A DNA stretch of 64,000 nucleotides from Dermatemys mawii (lineage: Eukaryota > Chordata > Testudines > Dermatemydidae), in contig ML677385.1 in the NCBI GenBank assembly GCA_007922305.1, positions 10,364,470-10,428,469 of the forward strand, given 5' to 3'. The notes beneath the pieces are model-generated. The model had not been told where the DNA came from and ran no database searches. It was given only the letters and a program-made list of their open reading frames with translations. A program made the translations under genes and the position numbers. The stretch's first letter is position 1. Every line of letters starts with the position of its first letter. Of the stretch, positions 10,616 to 21,380 are shown piece after piece.

Positions 10616-13600
10616 TCATTAGCAAGCTTTCTCCAGAGCCTAATTACAGTCTTCAGAGGTATGTGCATAGCATGTGTGAGATTTAGAGGATCACCCAGCT
10701 TGTGAACAAGTTCGAAACACCCGTGACAGGTTGCTGTTTAAGTCAATATTGAGACAGTTGTGAAATTCTTAAAGGAAATTACCAGTTTGGTCAGATTTCA
10801 TTTAGAACATTGTAAGAGTTAAAAGATAATCAAACCTCTTCCTCAGCAACCTCTTTAATTTAATTCTGAATTACCTATTGAAAGAATTTCATCCTGAGTA
10901 TGCAAAGAAAAGGGGAACAAAGAGGGAAACAAATCCCTGCCCCCTTCTAAATAGTTAATATATAGAAATGTCAGGGGAGGGGAAAGTGGTGTTTCAGAGT
11001 CCTGTGAATAAAGATTTCACATATTTAGTAATGGTATAAATAAATAGAAGCAACTATATTAATTATTCAACCCAGGAATTGTCCACACCCTTTCCCAAGA
11101 GTTGGTCTTGAACTGATATGGATATTAACAATATGATACCTCTATTTCTTGTTTGATGATGAAGGCCCTCCCTAAATTTCTATACTGCTACATACCTCAC
11201 CCCATGGCCTATTCACTTCTGGCCCTGTTCTTGAGTCTATTTATATATTACAGTAATGGTTGCTATATTAGTATGTAAAATAGACAGCAGATGATTCCCC
11301 AAGATACAGCATTACTGCTGAGGAGCCTTCAATAAAGTTATGACATGCTTGCCTTCATCCATTTATTAATTGAGTTTTATGCCATGTAATTCTGTTGATT
11401 CCAGTAAAGTTATATTAGCATAACACAATGGTGAAAAGAGGCTTAATCTGTATAAGGAGAAACTCAGAATCAGTCACAATCTACTAAAGCGTGATAAAGC
11501 CAACCACCTATGGCTCTGTCCAGTTAGTGAGTTAACTGCTTGATATCCAGCATGAGGTGAAGAAAATCCATTTGCAGTGCGAGAAAAAATTCCTTTCAGA
11601 CCCAAGTGGTAGTCAGCTATAGCTATGCCATGATAAATGCTTCAGATTTGGTACCACGAGTACTGGTATGTAAACAAATACTTTATTTTAATAATGCTGC
11701 CATAAAAGAAGCATAGCTGAAAGAGGAGATTGATTTCAGAAGTCACACAATTTATTTCATATACATTTCAACATATAAGCTTGTAGTTTTTTAGAGTCAA
11801 GTCATTATAAACCCAGTGAACTTTTTAGAACATTGTCTTAACTGCCACAAATCCAGCTGGTACTTATAGTCAATAAATTTCTCCCTTTCAGATTTTTTTC
11901 CAATTCCTTTTTCAGCTGATTTGCACTACTTGCTTCAGTGGCTGACTTTAGCAATTTGTTCTATATTTCAACCACCCTTTTGTGTAAAGAAACCATAAAA
12001 GTTAGGGGCTTGAAAATTGGATTTCTCTTTTGAGCAATCACTGTCCATAAATGTGGGAAATGTGTTCAAAGTCTTTGTAGTGCCACTTGTTATCAAAACA
12101 GAGATGTTTGCTGTTTGAATCACATCTCTATATTGTTGTGGTGCTACTACAGGCTATTATGCTTAAATTCATAAAACTGCTTTTCTGAAGAGAGAGATTT
12201 CAGGTTTGGTGCCCAGTTCTGCAGCCTTTGAAATCAGTGGCCTGACTGATCACTGAGTTAACAATATTTGTTTTCAAATATAGGACCCAATCTACATGCT
12301 GTTCTGATTAGTTCACTGGAGCCACTCACATGAATAAGGGTTTGTAGGTTCAAGACTATAAACTGTGAGAAGTACAGTGACCATCGGGATTATAGCAGGA
12401 GAGCAGTCAAGATAACAAAAAATTGTTTCATCAACTTTTAAAGGGTCAGATTCCTGTCTGTACACTTCACAGCAGATACGTTTCAGTCCCTATTTGTAAT
12501 TTGCACTGATTAAATTGAGTCATATAACCCTTCCTATGCCACATGCCTCTCTTCACATGGCAATACATTAGGTGATAGAATACTACACAACATAAGATCA
12601 TATAGATATCTTTGTTCTAGATTAACGCAGAAGATTTATTTAACCATCAGGTATCAAATTATACATAAAATGGAAATAAATTCATATAACACAATCTAAA
12701 TTAATTTCAGTATTTTTAATTATTATTTTGTATTTATATCGTAGTAGCTCCTAGAGACTAATCACGGGTCCTGTTGTGCTAGGTGATGTGCAAACATGTA
12801 ATATTCACATTAAACATTTTCAAATTCCATTCTGTTGCCAAGAGGTTATACTAACTAAGGAGCTAAACTTTTCATATTCAGAGTTAAAAATACAGTTTGC
12901 ATAGTTTTGCAAAGCATATTTTAAATAGTGTGTGTAGAGTGTACTGGGTTAATGGACAATGTGGAAAAATTAAAAGCAAAGCTGTGTTTAGAAAATACAG
13001 AAATGCAAAATCTATCACTATCAGTGAACAGCTGGACTCCTTGTTTGTGTCATGGATGACTAAAAACGTTTTGTTGGTTTCTATGTACAGGACTGATTTC
13101 TATTTTATTTAATTTCCTTTGAGAAGCCTGATACAATGATGTCCTAATACTTTACGGTATTTCCATTTTTAATAACAAATGGCATTTTTTTGTTCAGTTA
13201 CCATTCTGAGGCAATGGTTTATGGTCAGCTGCACTTGCTGTCACCATCAGGATGACACTATTAACGAGTTTTATTTCTCTAGGCTATTGTAACAATATAT
13301 TTTAATGTTATAAATGAAGTAATTAATTCAGTTGTACAGTTGTATGTCTGTAAAGATTGCTTAATTTCACTTTGGGATTCAGTTTTATTATACTGAAAGT
13401 TTTCTACTTTATGCCCTGGGTTTTGAAGAGTTCCTTTGAACATTTCAAAACACCTGTTGCTCCTGATTCAGCTTTCTGAAAGTTGTTTATTGTCAGAAGA
13501 CAATTAAAATTGTCTGATCAACTCTTTTCCATCTTAAACTAATGTTTAGAGGTCTCCCCACCTATCCTCAATCCAAACACTTCTTTCAAAACAGATGGGG

Positions 13601-16600
13601 TGAGTGGGGACTGTGAGAGAGAGACAGACAGTCTACTCACCTAGTCAAAAACCTTCCCATGAGATTTGCAATGTTCCATAAGATGAAGTTCAGGTGTTGC
13701 TGTGTTCCTTCTTGCTAAAGATTCTCTTGCAACTGCTGCTGCTCAGGTTTTTACCCTTCTCTAATTATTTCCCATCTGTTCTGACTGTTGCATTTACTCA
13801 CCTGCACTTGTCATTGTATCTATTTAAATAACCCCAAGTGGATGTGTTTCTGTTTTTCAGCCTACAACAGGGCTTACCTAAATCAGAGGGCGCATCTTAG
13901 AATAAATTGCTTGTGGAAAGCTTTGAGTCAGATTGCAACATTCCATGAAAAAACCACATAAGGAAAAACATTGTTTTCTACAGTTCAGGGAGTTTTCCTC
14001 AGATCATTCTGTGGATGGAATGGAGTTTGCATACGTACATGCGTATACCTTTCCTGTCACTGCACAAGAAGCTGGGGGTTGAACCTTGTAAAGATACATG
14101 GATTGTTTCATTAAAAGTCTGTCAGGAAATTAGGCAGGAGGTGGCTGAAAAAGGTACTAGGCAGAATCTCCAAGCTGAAGCAGAGGGAGAAATAGAGAGG
14201 AGGGAAATAGTTTAACAGATAATAGTTTCCTCCTTATTTAGAGAAAGTTCTCAAAGTCAGAAGAAAGGGACACTTCCTGTGATTCTATACTCCTGTCACC
14301 TACTTAGGCCCCAGAATCTGCAGATTCATGTATCGAACTGGTGTCAGAACTTCAGGAACTCTCTCTGGTTGTTTGGGAAAATACAGACTAATTCATTTGG
14401 AGCAACATCATCTGAAATTCACACATTCAATGACAGGGAGAAAGAATTGCTCAAAGACCCGGATCATATCTCCCACAGAAAGCAGTGATGCTTGAAAAAG
14501 AGACAGTACCAATATTCTCAGAGGACCTGATTCAGGGAAGCACTTAAGCACATGCTTAAATTTCATTGACAGTATTTTTTGTATTCAACTTGATTTGGAG
14601 CCCACTGCAGTATAACCTGTCTTGCTTTTTGCTGGCAACCAAAAATGTGTATAAATGCTACCTGGGTTTCTTTCTTGTTCTGTGGCCAGACTTTAAGGCA
14701 CTGGTACTTAATCTCTGGATTTGGAGAGAGATGCTGCTTGTTAGCCTCTTGTGGTGTCCTCTGGTCTGACTGTTCCTGCTTCCAACTAAAGTGAGAAAAG
14801 CGCTCTCTTTGTTGTTCAGTACACATGAGGTAGTGTGAAGATCATAGACTTGCATTGTGGAGGTGGCTCGGAACCATTCTCACAGGGGGTGTTAGTCATT
14901 TGATTACTTTTTCCAAAGAGTTTCCAGTTGAGGAAAAAGCCAGGGAAGAGAAATAACTCTTGCCTTTCAAAAGCCAAGAGAGGCAAGGAAGAACAGAGGA
15001 TATTTAATCAGATGAAGGTGGATTGCTATATGATGGTGTCTATTTTGTGATGTTCCCTCTACACAGTCCATATTGGTGATGTGTGTGTATGTGATGGAAA
15101 CAAAGTCCTTTAGGGTACAATATGCTTGAGTGCTCTCACAGAGGAGACTTCTAAAAAAAAAATTGCCACTCTGAATTATGTAAGCTGCTCATCTTAACCA
15201 ATGTTTAGTTGGCACCTGTTCCCCAGGAAACAATCTGGTCAGTGTATGAATGGTCATAATGCTATCCAAACACATAGACATTAATGTAGGCCTCCAAAGC
15301 CAGTAAATTCTAAAAGAGACTCCAAAATGGTAGTTAAGGGCAAAAATCCCAGACAGACATCTCTGTGCGCTTTTGCTATACAGATATGTGACTTAGTTAA
15401 AGAATTAACTAATTTCTAAAGAATGTGTAGCTTTTTGAATAGAATGAATCCCAACTCCATGTATTTTGCTTTTGACGTATGTTACTGAGTGAGTTGCACA
15501 TCTCACTCCACCTGATATTGTCACATGATAGGCCTCTAGCTGTCACCTGTCATATCAGTATTTATTACACTGTTATGTACCAGCTACCCTTCTGTCACAA
15601 TATGGCATTTGTAATAGCTTATTATGGTAGCTATGTTCACTTTCTGTGAACAATTCTAGACTAGATTCTCAAGGTCACACTTCCAGGGTTTTACATGTGT
15701 GCTTGAGACCTCTTTAAATGATCACAACTAACAGCTACTTTTTTGCTACATCCATTGTAAAGTATCAAGACTAACAAATCATTATAAGACATCAGCAATC
15801 TTATATTGCTTTCCGTGTTCACAAAGGCTGCATGACATTTCTGTTGAATAGACCTAAAATATTAAGAAGTGAAGGGATTTTTTTACTAAAGATCTTCCCC
15901 TCATACAATAGTCCTATATAATTTCATCAGAATGAAAGCCAATACAAATTTTATATGGCTAAGCTGCAAATTATTGTAAAAGCTATCAATTGTACAAAAT
16001 GATATCCTTTCTATAGCTTTATTACAGGGATATAAGTCTCTACTAAATTCTGTAGGGTGGTTCAAAAAAGATCTAGAGAATGATGATCACTTTCCATTGT
16101 ATTCTGTAGGCTCTTCTTTTAAGTGTTGTTATGAATAATACTGGGTATTTTTCCTCATGTAAAGTGCAAGAACAGTATTGCATGTTGTTTGTTTGTTTGT
16201 TTGGTACTTTTATTTTTTTGACCAAAGTTTACTTATTTCAGGTAGCAAAGAGTCTTTCTGCTTTAAATCAGACTGGCACAAAATATTGCCCTTCAAGTTT
16301 TCTTCTAAATTTTATCTCAATAACATGTTGGTCATGCAGGGATAAGATCTGTTTCCCACATTAAGCAAGACTCTGTAGTCTTGGTGGAGGGTAACTCTAT
16401 GAGGCTAGTGGCTGGAAGTGATCATTTCCTCTCCACATTTTCTTGGACAGGCTATGGAGGATTGAGTCACTTTGTGATGATACTGTTGCCTCAGGCATCA
16501 GGTAGTACCACACAGTTCCTTCAGCACTCATCCTCATTGGGGCAGGGGAAACTTGTAGATCTAGTAAGTAGCAGATCCATTTCCATGTGCACAGCCCTTT

Positions 16601-16674
16601 CCACTGCAAATTCAAACATAAGAGCCCTTGTGTAACACATGCTTCCTATCTATAGAACACTGCTGTAGATGTTA
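10616..16674. other. intronic sequence without recognised gene
   Basis: AT-rich, apparently single-copy intron 51 sequence. Frames of 60-90 codons occur on both strands but none has domain signatures or splice-flanked structure. One old repeat remnant is listed at 12735-12800. Confidence 0.6.
12735..12800 (+). repeat. ancient amniote repeat fragment
   Basis: The motif 'tagtagctcctagagac' followed by 'cctgttgtgctaggtgatg' is the tail of a very old repeat common in sauropsids. Related copies are at 17615-17705, 48345-48420 and, in the opposite orientation, 49575-49690. Confidence 0.5.
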
Positions 16675-16745
16675 CTTAACCAAACGGTTACATTTTCAAA
16701 GGGACTTAGGCTCCTTACTTAAGCACTTTTGACAATTTTACCCAA
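16675..16745. repeat. old interspersed repeat fragment
   Basis: Contains 'ttttcaaagggacttaggct' and 'cttaagcacttttgac', the same motif family as 820-970. It lies about 350 bp upstream of exon 52 and shows no coding potential. Confidence 0.45.
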
Positions 16746-17090
16746 AGAACTTAGTGGAATTCACAAAAAAAGTAGACATTTTTATGAATAATGAGAATAT
16801 CATTATCCTCAGGTAAGAATAATTAAGATAAAAATATATAAAGGTTCATGCTTCAGGACAATAAAATAAACAATCACCACTGACCTGTGGTGTGGAAGAA
16901 AATTCCACTTTGAGGCATGTAATTGTATAATATTCTAGTATGTGGGCTGAGCCATTCCACCAAAATGTCCAGAAGACACTACTGGACCACGTTGAAGTAT
17001 AGTATAGTATTCCTATGATAGTGAAATACAACTATAAGTGGCTTGGAGCGGCTCTCAATTTTATGTGTATACTTTTCTTTGTACAACCAG

Positions 17091-17208
17091 GCAGCACTAC
17101 AGGAATTGGAACAAAGGCGTCCCCAACTGGAGGAGCTAATAACTGCAGCACAGAATCTAAAAAACAAGACCAGCAATCAAGAGGCCAGAACAATCATTAC
17201 TGACAGCA
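17091..17208 (+). CDS. DMD: dystrophin exon 52 (118 nt), rod domain
   Basis: The exon opens with 'GCA' at 17091 after a good acceptor ('tttgtacaaccag') and ends with a single base before a strong donor, 'gtaagt' at 17209. It encodes 39 full codons plus one base (start phase 0, end phase 1), including 'ELEQRRPQLEELITAAQNL' and 'NKTSNQEARTIITDS', a clear match to the dystrophin rod. The length of 118 nt equals that of human exon 52 as I recall it. The segment is helical spectrin-repeat sequence of about repeat 20, just after hinge 3. Dystrophin links cortical actin to the dystroglycan complex at the muscle membrane. No frameshift or stop is present. With exon 53 it makes 330 nt, so the pair is in frame although neither exon is alone. 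Confidence 0.97.
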
Positions 17209-17614
17209 GTAAGTGGTGATTCAGCTACCATATACCTCTCAAGGCAAGAAATATAGAGGATGTTATATTGGTAGCTTTTAAGCATAGCATTTTTCACGGT
17301 GCGTTTATCATGAGAAGTGGAAATTATTTTTATTTATAAGGTAATTCTCATTAATGTGAGAATTTTACACTGGGATTGGATACACCCTTTCAGAGAAAAA
17401 GAGTCCCCATAATCTTCACAGAAAATTTGCACTGAGCCTCTCTGTAAAGTTTGAGTACTCCCCTGTTCCCATTATTTTGTATGTATACGTGAATGCTTTC
17501 CATGAAAATCCACCAAAAAAGTGGTACAGATATTTGGTGCAAGGTAGTAAGGGAGGACCTTTCCCCGCTCCAAATTATGTTGATTATGTTGTATACCAGT
17601 TCCTAAATCTGTCC

Positions 17615-17705
17615 CTATTATTTGGAGTAGCACCTAGAGACTCCATGTGAGGATTGAGGCCCCATTTGCTAGGAGTGGTACAAAACACTAATGGTATTAT
17701 ATAAA
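17615..17705 (+). repeat. ancient amniote repeat fragment
   Basis: The motif 'tagcacctagagactcc' followed by 'ttgctaggagtggtacaaaa' matches the family at 12735-12800. It is about 400 bp downstream of exon 52. Confidence 0.55.
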
Positions 17706-19465
17706 TAATTTTCACATACTACTTTGTTCTGGCTGAGACCTGAAGCACGACATTGCTGTTAGAGAGCCTGTTTTCATATTTGCATCCTGAGCAGAAGGTG
17801 TTAGCATCAGTAATCTTATGAAAGAAAAAGTTATGATGAAAGGTTTTCCCTAGCAGAGTCACAAGAGCTGGGTTAATTCAGAGTAAGTTTGCATAAGTAT
17901 CTGAACTTGTTTAGTGCTTGTTCATACCAAAGGTACATAGTGCTCCTAGCACTAGCTTGTACTAAGGTTTCATTAAGTATGTATATATATTTAAACTTTA
18001 TAGATATATAGTCTACTAAAGAAATGTAATGGTTATAGTCTTTTCTTGAAATGCAACCATTAAAGTGAACTGTGTGTGCCTAGAGTCCTTTCTATGGTAA
18101 AACTGAACTTATCTTCCAGAGAAATTGCATGACAAATGAAAGGTGAGTATATATGTTGAGGATAAAAAAAAATCCCACTATAAACCATTAAAAGCTTTAT
18201 TTTAACTACAAATACATACATGTAATTATTGATGCAGTAACTTCTTGCATGAGACTTGATGAATATTTGATTTGAATTTGATCTACATGGGTGTCCTAAC
18301 CCTACTAGTTTCATTTGGACTTGAATGTATATAAAGTTGTATATAAAATAAAACAAAGATTTTCTAATGTTTAAATATAAGTAATATTTTATTTAGTAGG
18401 CAGAGAGATCATAAGTGCAGCTCTCTTCCTGCTCTATTGAATATGTAATCTGTTGTCCCATGGTATCCGCCACAGTTTTTTTAATTATTATTTTATTTTG
18501 TTAATGAAAATATTTGACTGTACCTGAATATCCAGATTCCTGGAACTATCTTCATTTTCTTCCTCCTAATTAGAGTAGATGTTCTCAAAGCTTTTTTAAT
18601 CCAGTCTTCCGAGGCACCAGACTGGATTCATGAAAGTGTTAGCATGGTTAATATTTTCTGTTTGTAGATTTTTAATTGCTAAATAGTAATCAGAAGAGTT
18701 ATTTATCTGTTTTTGAATTTTAAAGAGTGGATCAAATGATAAATAATTCAGATGTCATATTTTTATAAAAATGCTATTATATGTGTTTAGATGTCAGAAT
18801 GTGACATTTTTGAGATACCTTTTCTTAATATATGCCAACTATGTGAAATTATCGTTATTGTACAAATATTTTCCTGTTTATTTACATTTTCCCTATATTA
18901 ATAAAGATTAATGGTCCTCTGTTAGGTCAAATCCCTGAAGTACTGAGTCAGTCTTCTTGTAGGGGGTAATAGGACATTTGCTTCCTTGTAAGAGTTCTGT
19001 GGAGAAACCCCTCACCCACATAGAGATCACTGCAGGAGCAGGGCCTAAATGAAACCTAATTAAAGATTTCAGGATTTGACTCTGTGTGAAGAACAGTTGA
19101 GTGGCTTGTTAGTGACTGCTGATTCATCTCAGTCTTGTAAGATTTGGTTCTGTTAATTGTCCTACTCACCCAATAGCTTTTTATGAAAGTATCAGACACT
19201 GCAATACTTTCTTCTAAAATAGTCCTATCATCTATTTTGTTAGGAATGTAGCTTTCTAACAATGAACAGATTCTGAAGTCCTTTATCAGCTTTTCTCACT
19301 CCTCACTCCTCAACTGATGGGAATTTTGCCTAATTAAGGATCCAGAAAAAAACTGGCCCAATATTGCTTAGAAGATATATAGCACTGAACAAACATTAAC
19401 TAAATAATAAGCTGCACAATAACTGTATTAGGTAATTAAATATTATAGGGATAAATAAAAGTTAT
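17706..19465. other. intronic sequence without recognised gene
   Basis: AT-rich, apparently single-copy sequence. I see no repeat ends, conserved exon or RNA gene in it. Confidence 0.6.
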
Positions 19466-20085
19466 AGGGATGTCAAGCAATTAAAAAAATCAACCATGAT
19501 TAATCACACTGTTAATAATAGAATACCATTTATTTAAATATTTCTGGATATTCTCTACATTTTCCTATATATTGATTTCAGTTATAACAGAATACAAAGT
19601 ATGCACCTTATATTTATACAAATATTTGCACCATAAAAATCAAAAGAAATAGTATTTTTCAATTCACTTAATGCAAGTACTGTAGTGCAATCTCTTTATC
19701 ATGAAAGTTGAACTTTATCATGAAATGTAAAATTATGTACAAAAAAAATGGGCATTCAAAAATAAAACAACGTAAAAGCCTATAAGTCACTCAGTTCTAT
19801 TTCTTGTTCAGACAATCTCTCAGACAAACAACTTTATTTACATTTGCAGGAGATGATGCTGTCCATTTCTTGTTCACAGTGTCACCTGAAAGTGAGAACA
19901 GGTGTTCTCATGGCACTGTTGTAGCTAGCGTCACAAGGTATTTACATTCCAGATGCACTAAAGATTCATATGTCCCTTCATGGTTCAGTCAGATGCCACC
20001 AGCAGAAGGCTGATTTTTTTAAAAAAAATATTTTAATTTTTTTGTGGTTTGGGTTCTGTAGTTTCTGCAGCAAAGTGTTGCTCTT

Positions 20086-20346
20086 CTAAGACTTCTGAAA
20101 AAGCATGCTCCACACTTCTTCCCTCTGAGGTTTTGGAAAGCACTTCAGACTCTTAAATCTTGGGTCGAGTGCTTTACCTGTCTTTAGAAATTTCACATTG
20201 GTACGTTCTTTGTGTTTAGTTAAATTTGCAGTGAAAGTGTCCCTAAAATGAACATGTTCTGGATCATCATGCAAGATAGCTATACACATGAAATATATGG
20301 CAGAATGCAGATAAAATAGATCCAGAGACATATAATTCTCCCCCAA
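20086..20346 (-). pseudogene. hAT transposase fragment
   Basis: An 86-codon minus-strand frame contains 'ALDPRFKSLKCFPKP' and 'EVWSMLFQKS'. Copy B has the equivalent 'ALDPRFKNLKCLPKSEVWSM' at 27976-28251. This 'LDPRFK' motif is typical of the region before the dimerisation domain of hAT transposases. It sits between two inverted copies of the C-terminal domain. It lacks the N-terminal zinc finger and the catalytic core and is non-functional. Confidence 0.75.
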
Positions 20347-20385
20347 GGAGTTCAGTCACAAATTTAATTAAGACTTTTTTTTTTA

Positions 20386-20571
20386 ATGAGCATCATCAGC
20401 ATGGAAGCATGTTCTCTGGAATGGTGGCTGACGCATGAAGGGGCATACGAATGTTTAGCATTTCTGGTACGTAAGTACCTTGCAATTCCAGCTACAAAAG
20501 TGCCATGCAAATGCCTGTTCTCACTTTCTGGTGACATTATAAATAACCTAGCAGCTAGAGTACTCACGTGA
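20386..20571 (+). pseudogene. hAT dimerisation domain relic
   Basis: The frame reads 'LEWWLTHEGAYE' and then 'RKYLAIPATKVPCKCLFSLS', the hallmark of the hAT-family C-terminal dimerisation domain, whose usual form is a WW pair and then 'yLaipatsvpsERlFS'. It is on the strand opposite to the middle of the same element because it belongs to the inverted arm. No full transposase is encoded. Confidence 0.8.
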
Positions 20572-20622
20572 GATGGGGAAGGTCCCTGCTCCAGAGCAGA
20601 GATTCAAACTTGTGACTCCCAC
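20549..20622. repeat. possible tRNA-related short repeat
   Basis: The sequence 'tagcagctagagtactcac' resembles a pol III A box, and 'gattcaaacttgtgactcc' resembles a B-box region. A related piece is at 47820-47870 ('gggatgtgggagaccc'). It is sandwiched between the truncated hAT and the CR1 3' end. It is not a functional tRNA: no cloverleaf can be drawn. Confidence 0.3.
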
Positions 20623-20623
20623 A

Positions 20624-21380
20624 TCATAGAACTGGAAGGGACCTCAAGAGGTCATCTAGCCCAGTCGCTTGCACTCATGGCAGGGCAAAGTATTATCTAG
20701 AGCACCTCTGACAGGTGTTTGTCTAACTTGCTCTTAAAAATCTCCAATATCAGAGATTCCACATACTCTCTAGGCAACTTATTCCAGAGTTTAACCACCC
20801 TGATAGTTAGGAAGTTTTTCCTGATGTCCAACCTATACCACCCTTGCAGCAATTTAAGCCTGTTGCTTCTTGTCCTATCCTCAGAAGTTAATGAAAACAA
20901 TTTTTCTCCCTCCTCCTTAGAACAATCTCTTAGGTACTTGAAAACTGTTATCATGTCCTCTCTCAATCTTCTCTTCTCCAGACTAAACAAACCCAATTTT
21001 TTCAATCTTCCCTCATAATCCATGTTATCTAGACTTTTAATCATTTTTGTCTCTCTTCTCTGGACTTTCTCCAATTTGTCCATATCTTTCCTGAAAATGT
21101 GATGCCCAGAACTGGACACAATACTCCAGTTGAGGCCTAATCAGCGCGGACTAGAGCGGAAGAATTACTTCTCGTGTCTTGCTTACAACACTCCTGCTAA
21201 TGCATCCCAAAATGATGTTTGCTTTTTTTGAACAGTGTTACGCTGATGACTCATATTTAGCTTGTATCCACTATGATCCCCAGAACCCTTTCCCATTTTG
21301 TTTGTGTGCAACTGATTGTTCTTCCAAAGTGGAGTACTTTGCATTTGGCTTATTGAATTTCATCCTATTTACATCATAGG
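20624..21380 (-). mobile_element. CR1 LINE, 5'-truncated, minus strand
   Basis: The 3' end is at 20624 ('tcatagaactggaaggg', read in reverse). The minus strand then runs through the ORF2 C-terminus (20697-21119) and further upstream coding sequence, including 'LEYCVQFWA' around 21120-21140. CR1 retrotransposes by target-primed reverse transcription and usually leaves such 5'-truncated copies. This copy is long and well preserved compared with the other CR1 pieces here. Confidence 0.9.
20697..21119 (-). pseudogene. CR1 ORF2 C-terminal fragment (140 codons)
   Basis: The uninterrupted frame contains 'DKLEKVQRRETKMIKSLDN', 'LGLFSLEKRRLREDMITVFK' and 'VKLWNKLPREYVESLILEIF', the standard C-terminus of CR1 reverse transcriptase. 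It stays open from 20697 to 21119 and upstream homology continues beyond the nominal start. Without the endonuclease and RT core it has no activity. Such pieces are often mis-annotated as host genes. Confidence 0.9.

Larger units (their letters stand above)
1..17090 (+). other. DMD: DMD intron 51 (3' part)
   Basis: Non-coding sequence upstream of exon 52, ending in a pyrimidine-rich tract and an AG acceptor at 17089-17090. It is AT-rich and mostly single-copy in appearance. The interspersed elements inside it are listed separately. In 1-819 and 970-2063 I see no gene; 970-1500 is AT-rich with scattered runs resembling the degenerate AT-rich family noted at 2965-3170. No internal promoter of the known short dystrophin isoforms is expected here, since Dp140, Dp116 and Dp71 start in introns 44, 55 and 62. 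Confidence 0.9.
19466..20571 (-). mobile_element. palindromic hAT element, copy A (one arm truncated)
   Basis: The left end 'agggatgtcaagcaatt' continues into 'aatcaaccatgattaatcac', matching the right end of copy B at 28843 in inverted orientation. The left arm (19804-20013, read on minus) and right arm (20386-20571, read on plus) both encode the same hAT C-terminal domain, so the arms are long inverted repeats. The middle (20086-20346, minus) is upstream transposase sequence. The right arm stops at about 20571, so the outer part of that inverted repeat is lost. Confidence 0.8.

Noticed and set aside
20549..20622. A tRNA gene suggested by A- and B-box-like motifs
   Set aside because: No acceptor or anticodon stems can be drawn and the block is truncated between two other elements.
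20697..21119. A 140-codon frame that could be taken for a host gene
   Set aside because: It is the C-terminus of CR1 ORF2, with the CR1 3' end directly downstream.
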